Of a stretch of 5,655 nt of DNA, positions 1 through 5,655 are shown in pieces. The notes beneath the pieces were generated by a model. The model made no database searches. It saw only the letters and a program-made list of their open reading frames with translations, and was not told the DNA's origin. How positions within the stretch are numbered: position 1 is the stretch's first letter; each line of letters begins with the position of its first letter. The translations under genes and the position numbers were made by a program. The stretch comes from DATJYV01 sp035499415 (GTDB lineage: Bacteria; Bacteroidota; Ignavibacteria; UBA10030), in the NCBI GenBank assembly GCA_035499415.1, contig DATJYV010000141.1, positions 1 through 5,655 on the forward strand, in the 5' to 3' direction.

Positions 1-255
1 GGCGTCCGCGAGGCGGTCGCGATGATTCAGACTGCGCGCGCGTGCGGACTGAAGACCATGGCGGGTTGCATGATCGAGACATCCGTGGGCATTTCTGCGG
101 CGGCCCAATTCTCGCCGATGCTGGACTACGCTGACCTCGACGGTAATCTCCTGATCTCCAACGACCCGTTTGAAGGGGTGCTGGTGCAGGAAGGCCGGCT
201 CGTGCTTCCGGACCGCCCCGGGCTGGGCGTTCGGCCGAGAAGTTCCTCGGACTGA
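1..255 (+). CDS. Dipeptide epimerase (L-Ala-D/L-Glu epimerase type), 3' end only
   Basis: This is the C-terminal 84 residues of an enolase-superfamily enzyme; the gene starts before the window and reads in frame from base 1 to TGA at 253-255. The family epimerises the second residue of dipeptides such as L-Ala-D-Glu, released in the cytoplasm during recycling of peptidoglycan peptides. Visible signs are the GVREA stretch that follows the lost second catalytic lysine, the conserved GCMIETSVGISAAA segment (fragment residues 22-35, with Glu26) and the DLDG motif at residues 45-48. Its Asp-x-Asp (D45, D47) is the motif that in dipeptide epimerases binds the substrate amino group. The barrel ends in NDPFEG followed by the usual short tail LPDRPGLGV. 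The capping domain and both catalytic lysines lie outside the window, so exact dipeptide specificity cannot be read. A related muconate-cycloisomerase-like enzyme is less likely given the DxD motif. mutL follows after 14 bases. Confidence 0.88.
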   Translation, partial: GVREAVAMIQTARACGLKTMAGCMIETSVGISAAAQFSPMLDYADLDGNLLISNDPFEGVLVQEGRLVLPDRPGLGVRPRSSSD

Positions 256-269
256 GTTCATATTCACCG

Positions 270-2156
270 ATGCCTTCGAAAATCCACATACTGCAAACCG
301 ACCTGGCCAACAAGATCGCCGCGGGAGAAGTTGTCCAGCGCCCGGCCTCGGCCGTCAAAGAATTGGTGGAGAATTCGATCGACGCAGGGGCGCGAAAAAT
401 TCAGGTACTCATCCACGATGCAGGCCGGACTCGTATCCAGGTTGCCGACGACGGGGAAGGAATGTCGGAAGAGGACGCCGTCAGGTCATTTGGGCGGCAC
501 GCAACGAGCAAAATCTCGTCGGTCGGAGACCTCGAGCGCATCACCACGCTGGGGTTCCGGGGAGAGGCGCTGGCGTCCATTGCCTCGGTCGCGCAGGTGG
601 AACTCGTCACAAGGTCGCAGACGGATGAAGTTGCGACGCAGGTTCGCATCGAAGGGAGCGAACTTCAGGAGAATACGAAATCGGCCCGCGACATCGGGAC
701 GACGGTGACGGTCAAGAATCTCTTTTACAACACCCCCGCCCGACGGAACTTCCTCAAAACCACCGTGACGGAGCTGAAGAACATCACCGATGTGGTGACA
801 CGTGCAGCGATCGCGCATCCCTCCATCGCCTGGCACTACGAGAGCGACGGGGAAACCTTGCTGGAAGTTGCTCCGGCCTCCTTCGAACAACGGGTAGAGG
901 ATGTATTTGGCGAACGGCAATTCCAATCACTCGTCCCGCTCCATGACCAATCGGAACATCTCACCATAGACGGATTTCTCGGCAAACCCGACTTTGCAAA
1001 GAAATCGCGCGTCGACCAGTTCGTCTTTTTGAATCGCCGCTTCATTCTCAGCCGCCTCATAAACCACGCGGTCTTTCAGGCGTTCGAGCATCTGCTCGTG
1101 CGGGGGTCGTACCCGTTCTTCATCCTCGCCCTGGAGACCGACCCCCGACGGTTCGACGTCAACGTCCATCCGTCGAAGATCGAAGTGAAGTTTGAAAATG
1201 ATTCGGCTGTCTACCGCGCAGTTTTGTCCGCCGTGCGCAGGACCCTCGCGCAACATGACCTGGTCCCCACCGTGACGTTCGATACGGGGAACGCCGTGAA
1301 TTCGCTCGATGAAAAGCTTCGATTCGACCGGCAGCCATGGAATCGATTCGGCAGCGAGCGGTCATTCCAGCCCGGCGTCGGAACTCCGGTCTTCTCCCTG
1401 CGTCCGGAAAATACCGGGGCGACGCGCCCGGTCGAAGGGGAGCATACCGTGATTCGTCTGGACGAGGTGTTCGGGACAGAATCGGGAAAAACCGCAGCGA
1501 TGCCCTTCGATCCGGGGCATCCTCCGGAAAGCAGGATCCTCCAGCATGTGTCAAGAGAAGTCATCGAACAGCGTGTGCGCTCGTTCGAGGGGCGCGCGAT
1601 CTGGCAGGTGCACGACAAGTACATCATCTCGCAGATCAAATCGGGCCTGATGATCGTCGACCAGCATGCCGCGCATGAGCGGATACTCTACGAACATGTC
1701 CTGTCAAATTTCGAGAACAGTCTGCCCAGCACGCAGCAACTGCTCTTTCCGGAAACGGTCGAACTCGCCGCGAGCGACTACGCGCTGGCGAAGGAACTCG
1801 TGCCGCACCTGACGCACATCGGATTCGACCTCAAGCTGTTCGGGAAGAATACGGTGGTGATCGAGGGTATCCCCGCCGATGTCCGGATCGGCAATGAAAA
1901 ACGGATCCTCCAGGATGTTCTGGATGAGTTCAAAAACAACGAACACGCGAGCACGATCGACGTGCGCGATAACCTCGCAAAGTCGTTCGCCTGTAAGGCC
2001 GCCATCAAGGCCGGGGACCCGCTCAACGCGACCGAGATGATCGTGCTGATCGACCAGCTGTTTGCGACGAGGATGCCGTACGTCTGCCCCCACGGAAGGC
2101 CGGTCGTCATCAAGGTTCCGCTGGACGAGCTCGACAGGCGCTTCGGCCGAACCTGA
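270..2156 (+). CDS. mutL: DNA mismatch repair protein MutL, endonuclease-type
   Basis: MutL links mismatch recognition by MutS to strand removal. At 628 residues it is of normal family length and appears intact. The N-terminal GHKL ATPase (about 1-330) has the expected motifs: KELVENSIDAG at 30-40 (Glu31 aligns with the E. coli catalytic base Glu29, Asn35 with the Mg-binding Asn), DDGEGM at 60-65, GRHATSKI at 75-82, GFRGEAL at 95-101 and NVHPSK at 298-303. A variable linker (about 335-440) leads to the C-terminal dimerisation and nuclease domain. This carries DQHAAHERILYE (464-475, matching DQHAx2Ex4E), ACKAAIKAG (574-582) and CPHGRP (606-611), the metal-site motifs of the nicking MutL class. 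QQLLFP at 489-494 resembles a sliding-clamp-binding motif. The start at 270 places IAAGEVVQRPAS where the family has it. There is no clear Shine-Dalgarno, so translation may be coupled to the epimerase gene 14 bases upstream. Confidence 0.98.
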   Translation: MPSKIHILQTDLANKIAAGEVVQRPASAVKELVENSIDAGARKIQVLIHDAGRTRIQVADDGEGMSEEDAVRSFGRHATSKISSVGDLERITTLGFRGEALASIASVAQVELVTRSQTDEVATQVRIEGSELQENTKSARDIGTTVTVKNLFYNTPARRNFLKTTVTELKNITDVVTRAAIAHPSIAWHYESDGETLLEVAPASFEQRVEDVFGERQFQSLVPLHDQSEHLTIDGFLGKPDFAKKSRVDQFVFLNRRFILSRLINHAVFQAFEHLLVRGSYPFFILALETDPRRFDVNVHPSKIEVKFENDSAVYRAVLSAVRRTLAQHDLVPTVTFDTGNAVNSLDEKLRFDRQPWNRFGSERSFQPGVGTPVFSLRPENTGATRPVEGEHTVIRLDEVFGTESGKTAAMPFDPGHPPESRILQHVSREVIEQRVRSFEGRAIWQVHDKYIISQIKSGLMIVDQHAAHERILYEHVLSNFENSLPSTQQLLFPETVELAASDYALAKELVPHLTHIGFDLKLFGKNTVVIEGIPADVRIGNEKRILQDVLDEFKNNEHASTIDVRDNLAKSFACKAAIKAGDPLNATEMIVLIDQLFATRMPYVCPHGRPVVIKVPLDELDRRFGRT

Positions 2157-2190
2157 ATCCTTCACAGAGACCTTTGCCACGATCGATAGA

Positions 2191-2196
2191 AAAGGA
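2191..2196 (+). promoter_or_regulatory. Ribosome binding site of the acyl-CoA mutase gene
   Basis: AAAGGA, within AGAAAAGGA at 2188-2196, ends three bases before the ATG at 2200. The spacing is short but usable. It is the only clear purine-rich Shine-Dalgarno among the genes here, and it decides the start: the same frame is open back to 2062, but that extension lies inside mutL and encodes a low-complexity Arg/Ser-rich stretch unlike the family. Confidence 0.6.
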
Positions 2197-2199
2197 CGT

Positions 2200-3867
2200 A
2201 TGAACAACGAGGAACGAAGCAAACGGGACGAAGCGCACCATGCCTGGAGCGCCAAAGCGGCATCGGGCGGTAAAAAGTCCGAGAAAGTATTTACAACGGT
2301 CAGCGGCGAGCCGATCGAGATGCTCTATACGCCGCGGGATATTGAGAACGTGAATTTCCTCGCGGACCTCGGCTACCCGGGAGAATATCCGTACACCCGC
2401 GGTATCCATGCGACGGGGTACCGCGGCAAGCTCTGGACAATGCGTCAATTCGCCGGGTTCGGCACACCCGAAGACACGAATGCACGGTATCATTATCTGC
2501 TCGAGCATGGACAGCACGGCCTCTCGGTCGCCTTCGACCTTCCCACCCTCATGGGGAGGGATGCGGACGATCCACTATCGCTGGGAGAGGTCGGAATTTG
2601 CGGAGTGGCCGTGAGTTCCCTTGCCGATATGGAGATCCTCTTCCGGGGAATCGACCTTGCAAAGATTTCGACGTCAATGACCATCAATGCCCCCGCTGCG
2701 ATGATGATGGCATTCTATCTTGCCGTCGCGGAGAAGCAGGGGGCTTCATTCCGCGGACTGCGGGGAACCGTTCAAGCCGACATCCTGAAGGAATACATTG
2801 CGCAGAAGGAGTGGATTTATCCCCCGGGGCCGTCGATGCGAATCATCGTCGACATGTTTGAATTTCTGAACAAGGAAGTTCCGCAATGGAATCCCATTTC
2901 GGTGAGTGGATACCACATACGGGAGGCGGGATCCACGGCGGCGCAGGAGCTTGCATTCACCCTGGCCGACGGTTTCGCGTACGTGGAGCATGGGGTCGCC
3001 CGAGGCCTCGATATCGATGAATTCGTCCCCCGCATGTCGTTCTTCTTCAATTCACACATCGACTTCTTTGAGGAGATCGCAAAATTTCGTGCGGCGCGCC
3101 GCATCTGGGCCCGGCGAATGCGCGAGCGGTACGGCGCAAAGAATCCGCGATCCTGGCAGCTCCGATTCCACACACAGACCGCCGGATGCTCCCTGACTGC
3201 GCAGCAGCCGGAAAACAACATTGTCCGGACCGCACTCCAGGCCCTTGCCGGCGTTCTGGGCGGAACGCAATCGCTCCACACAAATTCCATGGACGAGACG
3301 CTCGCCCTCCCATCCGAGAAAGCGGTGAAGATCGCGCTCCGGACCCAGCAAATACTCGCGTACGAAACGGGCATCGCGAATACCATCGACCCCCTTGCGG
3401 GGAGCTATTTCGTCGAAGCTCTGACGAGCCGAATGGAGCAGGAAGCGGAGCAGTACTTTGAAAAGATCGACGCGCTCGGCGGCGTCATTCCGGCGATCGA
3501 GGCGGGATTTTTCCAGCGCGAGATCGCAGGGGCCGCCTACCGATACCAGCGCGAGCTGGATCGAAAAGAGAAAACGATCGTCGGCGTGAATGAGTTCGTC
3601 GAGGAGGACGAGCAAATCGTGATTCCCATCCTGACGATCGGTCCTGAAGTGGAAGTAAAACAGCGAAAGCGGCTTGCGGAGGTCCGCGCAAACCGGAGCA
3701 CGCACGATGCGGAACGATCACTCGCAGCCCTTCGCTCCGCGGCGGAGAATCAGACCAACCTGATGCCGCGATTGCTCGATTGCGCGCGCGCGTACGCGAC
3801 GCTGGGAGAGATGTGCACCACGCTCGCAGAAGTTTTCGGCATTTACGAAGAAGCCGCGGTGTTCTGA
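2200..3867 (+). CDS. Acyl-CoA mutase large (catalytic) subunit, methylmalonyl-CoA mutase family with isobutyryl-CoA mutase-type active site
   Basis: This is the TIM-barrel catalytic subunit of an adenosylcobalamin-dependent carbon-skeleton mutase, 555 residues. Family hallmarks are PGEYPYTRG (60-68), MRQFAGFGTPEDTN (81-94), GLSVAFDLPTLMGRD, STSMTINAPA, GTVQADILKEY (189-199), SGYHIREAG with the conserved His239, and TQSLHTNSMDETLALPSE. The protein ends at the barrel (FGIYEE): the C-terminal B12-binding domain with its DxHxxG motif is absent, so a separate small subunit is required, as in IcmA/IcmB and archaeal split mutases. From remembered Propionibacterium numbering (offset minus 5, no gaps between the conserved sites), the two residues that separate substrates, Tyr89 and Arg207 in methylmalonyl-CoA mutase, are Phe84 and Gln202 here. 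That is the isobutyryl-CoA mutase pair, so the inferred reaction is isobutyryl-CoA to n-butyryl-CoA. Another short-chain acyl-CoA substrate remains possible. No small subunit or MeaB-type chaperone gene is present nearby. Confidence 0.93.
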   Translation: MNNEERSKRDEAHHAWSAKAASGGKKSEKVFTTVSGEPIEMLYTPRDIENVNFLADLGYPGEYPYTRGIHATGYRGKLWTMRQFAGFGTPEDTNARYHYLLEHGQHGLSVAFDLPTLMGRDADDPLSLGEVGICGVAVSSLADMEILFRGIDLAKISTSMTINAPAAMMMAFYLAVAEKQGASFRGLRGTVQADILKEYIAQKEWIYPPGPSMRIIVDMFEFLNKEVPQWNPISVSGYHIREAGSTAAQELAFTLADGFAYVEHGVARGLDIDEFVPRMSFFFNSHIDFFEEIAKFRAARRIWARRMRERYGAKNPRSWQLRFHTQTAGCSLTAQQPENNIVRTALQALAGVLGGTQSLHTNSMDETLALPSEKAVKIALRTQQILAYETGIANTIDPLAGSYFVEALTSRMEQEAEQYFEKIDALGGVIPAIEAGFFQREIAGAAYRYQRELDRKEKTIVGVNEFVEEDEQIVIPILTIGPEVEVKQRKRLAEVRANRSTHDAERSLAALRSAAENQTNLMPRLLDCARAYATLGEMCTTLAEVFGIYEEAAVF

Positions 3868-3903
3868 CCGCCGCCTTCAGCCACGCGAAATAATTCCTTA
3901 CGC

Positions 3904-4794
3904 ATGCAAATTCTCAAGCTCCTCCGCCCGCAGCAATGGGTGAAGAATCTCTTCCTCTTTGCCGCCCTCGTTTTTTCGAAACACCTCTTTGACACGACAT
4001 ATGCCGTCCGTGAGCTTGTCGCTTTTGCCTCGTTCTGTCTCGTATCCAGTGCCGTCTACATTTTTAACGATATTGCCGACCGGGAATCGGACCGGCAACA
4101 CCCGCTCAAACGACTGCGTCCCATTGCCAGCGGAAAGGTTCCCGTCGGCGGCGCGGTCGTACTGCTCGCTGGCGTCGGGGCTCTTGGATTTCTCCTGCTC
4201 AGGGAATTTCCTGCCAATTTCATCGCGACAAGCGTCCTCTACGTCCTCTTAAATGTCGCCTACTCGCTCGGTCTCAAGCGGGTCATGATCGTCGATGTCT
4301 TCATCATTGCAGCGGGCTTCATGCTTCGCGTCCTCGCAGGAGCGTTCGCGATATCCGTCGAGGTCTCCCCCTGGCTCGTCCTCTGCACTCTTTTTGTATC
4401 GGTCTTTCTCGCCGTCTCGAAACGGAGGGCGGAACTCCTTCTGAACACGTCATCGGGTGATTTTTCGACCCGGCAGGTGTTGAGGGAATATGACACCGCA
4501 TTCATCGACCAGATGATGACGGTGACAGCTTCAGGCATGGCCATTTCGTATGCCCTGTACACGGTCTCGGAACGAACGATGACGGTCTTCGGGACGGAAA
4601 ATCTCATCTTCACGACGGTCTTTGTCCTCTTTGGCATCTTCCGGTATCTGTATCTTCTTCGGGCCCATCAGACCGAAGACAATCCCACGTATCTCATCCT
4701 CACGGACGCGACGCTGATCGTGAACGTCGTCGCATGGTTCCTTTCGTGCGTGGTCGTCATTTATTTCTCCGACCTGAAGCACTGGCTGCTTTGA
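3904..4794 (+). CDS. UbiA-family polyprenyl-phosphate phosphoribosyltransferase (decaprenyl-phosphate phosphoribosyltransferase-like)
   Basis: This is an integral membrane prenyltransferase-fold enzyme of 296 residues, close to the roughly 300 of mycobacterial Rv3806c. Such enzymes transfer phosphoribose from PRPP to a polyprenyl phosphate, the first step towards lipid-linked ribose or arabinose donors for cell-envelope glycans. The N-terminal LRPQQWVKNLF (7-17) is typical of this branch. The first Asp-rich motif NDIADRESD (55-63) runs into RQHPLKRLRPIASG (64-77); the HPxKxxRPIASG element separates it from UbiA/MenA quinone enzymes. A second conserved block is YSLGLKRVMIVD (120-131), followed by GFMLRVLAGA (138-147). 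About nine hydrophobic segments are visible, near 14-26, 35-54, 82-98, 104-124, 127-149, 155-172, 205-222, 232-253 and 265-287. The start fits the family N terminus, but no Shine-Dalgarno is seen. Partner epimerase genes (DprE1/DprE2-like) and the phosphatase are not in the window, so the final sugar product is unknown. Confidence 0.87.
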   Translation: MQILKLLRPQQWVKNLFLFAALVFSKHLFDTTYAVRELVAFASFCLVSSAVYIFNDIADRESDRQHPLKRLRPIASGKVPVGGAVVLLAGVGALGFLLLREFPANFIATSVLYVLLNVAYSLGLKRVMIVDVFIIAAGFMLRVLAGAFAISVEVSPWLVLCTLFVSVFLAVSKRRAELLLNTSSGDFSTRQVLREYDTAFIDQMMTVTASGMAISYALYTVSERTMTVFGTENLIFTTVFVLFGIFRYLYLLRAHQTEDNPTYLILTDATLIVNVVAWFLSCVVVIYFSDLKHWLL

Positions 4795-4828
4795 TTTCCC
4801 CGCGGATTGTTCACCTTCGGCCGGGCCG

Positions 4829-5655
4829 ATGCACTCACGACTGAAGGCCGAGATATTCCTTGCTTCGATCACGGTCATCTGGGGGAGTACCTTTACCGTC
4901 ACCAAATCGCTTCTTCACTCCGTCTCTCCGCTTCTGTACATCGGTATCCGGTTCACGGCCGCGTCGCTCGTTTTCGCCCTCTTATTCCGTGGACGGCTCC
5001 TCGCTTTGAATCGAGGCACCTTCCTTCGGGGTGCGTTGCTGGGCGCCTTGCTGTTTCTCGGCCTGGTTCTTCAGACCGTCGGGCTTCAATTTACCTCCGC
5101 TTCGAAGTCGGCATTCCTCACCGGAATGCTCGTGGTCTTCACGCCAATTCTTCAGCTCGCATTGGAACGGATGCCGCCGAGAAGGGGCAACTTGCTCGGC
5201 ATCGGGCTGGTCATCGCGGGCCTTTACTTTCTTACTTCTCCCCGCGGTTCCGCGTTCAACCACGGTGATCTTCTCACACTCGGCTGTGCCTTCGTCTTCG
5301 CCCTCTACATCGTGCTGCTCGACACGTTCTCGAAGAACCACGGCGCGATCGAAATGACGGCGGCCCAGTTCATCACTGCAGGAATCCTCGGAATAATTGC
5401 CGCCGCCACGCTTGAGCAGCCTTCCTTTACCCCGTCGCAAAGCTCGATCGGATCCCTGGCGTACATGGTCCTGGCCGCGACCGTCCCGACCATCTACATC
5501 CAAACAAAGTATCAACCGATGACAACCCCCTCGCGGAGCGCCGTGATTTTTTCGCTGGAACCCGTTATTGCGGCGGTGATTGCCGCCGTTGTCCTGGGGG
5601 AGAAATTGGGGGCGACGGGGATTCTGGGGGGCGCGTTGATCGTCGGGGGACTTCT
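4829..5655 (+). CDS. DMT-superfamily transporter with two EamA domains, 3' end cut by window
   Basis: An open frame runs from the ATG at 4829 to the window edge: 275 complete codons plus two bases, with no stop. DMT/EamA proteins are inner-membrane carriers, usually exporters of amino acids or other small metabolites; the substrate cannot be read from sequence. Two EamA repeats are visible, about 8-136 and 146-275. Typical elements are the first-helix IWGSTFTVTKSLL (17-29), GLQFTSASKSAFLTGM (85-100) followed by VVFTPILQL, and in the second repeat FSLEPVIAAVIAAVVLGEKLG (241-261). About ten hydrophobic helices are expected, the tenth beginning near 261. With a usual length near 290-300 residues, only some 15-25 are missing. 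The gene lies 34 bases after the UbiA-type gene. No upstream in-frame start is seen and there is no recognisable Shine-Dalgarno. Confidence 0.9.
   Translation, partial: MHSRLKAEIFLASITVIWGSTFTVTKSLLHSVSPLLYIGIRFTAASLVFALLFRGRLLALNRGTFLRGALLGALLFLGLVLQTVGLQFTSASKSAFLTGMLVVFTPILQLALERMPPRRGNLLGIGLVIAGLYFLTSPRGSAFNHGDLLTLGCAFVFALYIVLLDTFSKNHGAIEMTAAQFITAGILGIIAAATLEQPSFTPSQSSIGSLAYMVLAATVPTIYIQTKYQPMTTPSRSAVIFSLEPVIAAVIAAVVLGEKLGATGILGGALIVGGL

Noticed and set aside
170..628. A 152-residue plus-strand open frame spanning the epimerase end and mutL start
   Set aside because: It is out of frame with two recognisable proteins, and its translation is Arg/Gly-rich with no domain.
2062..2199. Upstream extension of the mutase frame to an ATG inside mutL
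   Set aside because: The added residues are Arg/Ser-rich and not family-like, they overlap mutL, and AAAGGA sits just before the ATG at 2200.
2157..2199. Possible promoter in the mutL-mutase gap (a TTTG sequence near 2173)
   Set aside because: A single TTTG without the paired second element at proper spacing is not enough to support a promoter.
1704..2255. A 183-residue minus-strand open frame across the mutL end and the mutase start
   Set aside because: It is antisense to the conserved MutL nuclease domain, has a charged low-complexity translation and no ribosome binding site of note.
2817..3386. A 189-residue minus-strand open frame, also within the mutase
   Set aside because: It is a shadow frame rich in Arg, Ser and Cys with no recognisable domain, overlapping both the real gene and another shadow.
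3052..3705. A 217-residue open frame on the minus strand inside the mutase gene
   Set aside because: It lies wholly antisense to a well-conserved gene, its translation matches no family I recognise, and long antisense frames are expected opposite GC-rich coding sequence.
4818..4828. Small inverted repeat CGGCCGGGCCG just before the DMT start, considered as a terminator or operator
   Set aside because: The arms are five bases with almost no loop and no T-run follows; it is easily explained by GC-rich sequence.
4807..5268. A 153-residue plus-strand open frame downstream of the UbiA-type gene
   Set aside because: The real gene here is the DMT transporter in another frame from 4829; this frame's translation is polar and Arg-rich, with none of the transporter features.

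Overview
The window is an ordinary, densely packed stretch of bacterial chromosome. Five protein genes all read on the + strand, with gaps of 14, 43, 36 and 34 bases: the 3' end of a dipeptide epimerase gene, mutL, a B12-dependent acyl-CoA mutase large subunit, a UbiA-family polyprenyl-phosphate phosphoribosyltransferase, and a DMT/EamA transporter cut by the right edge. I see no RNA genes, mobile elements, CRISPR array, repeats or convincing terminators. No stretch of 300 bases lacks a gene; the largest gap is 43 bases.

The organism looks like a moderately GC-rich Gram-negative or Gram-negative-like bacterium. Its MutL carries the endonuclease motif, so it probably lacks the MutH/Dam system of enteric bacteria. 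Only the mutase has a recognisable Shine-Dalgarno sequence, which is common in the Bacteroidota/Chlorobiota/Ignavibacteria group. I favour that assignment weakly, from gene content and weak ribosome binding sites only, and it is not proven.

Layout: 1-255 is the C-terminal end of an enolase-superfamily L-Ala-D/L-Glu (dipeptide) epimerase. 270-2156 is mutL, full length. 2200-3867 is a 555-residue standalone acyl-CoA mutase catalytic subunit without its own B12-binding domain. 3904-4794 is a nine-helix UbiA-type phosphoribosyltransferase. 4829 to the window end is a DMT-family exporter with two EamA repeats, lacking only its last residues.

The genes do not form one obvious pathway. Peptidoglycan-peptide recycling, mismatch repair, acyl-CoA isomerisation, polyprenyl-phosphate-pentose synthesis and small-molecule transport look like a mixed co-directional housekeeping cluster, perhaps co-transcribed. 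The most informative detail is in the mutase. At the two positions that distinguish methylmalonyl-CoA mutase from isobutyryl-CoA mutase it has Phe84 and Gln202, the isobutyryl-CoA type. A default label of methylmalonyl-CoA mutase would therefore probably give the wrong substrate. I did not find an undescribed multi-gene system here.
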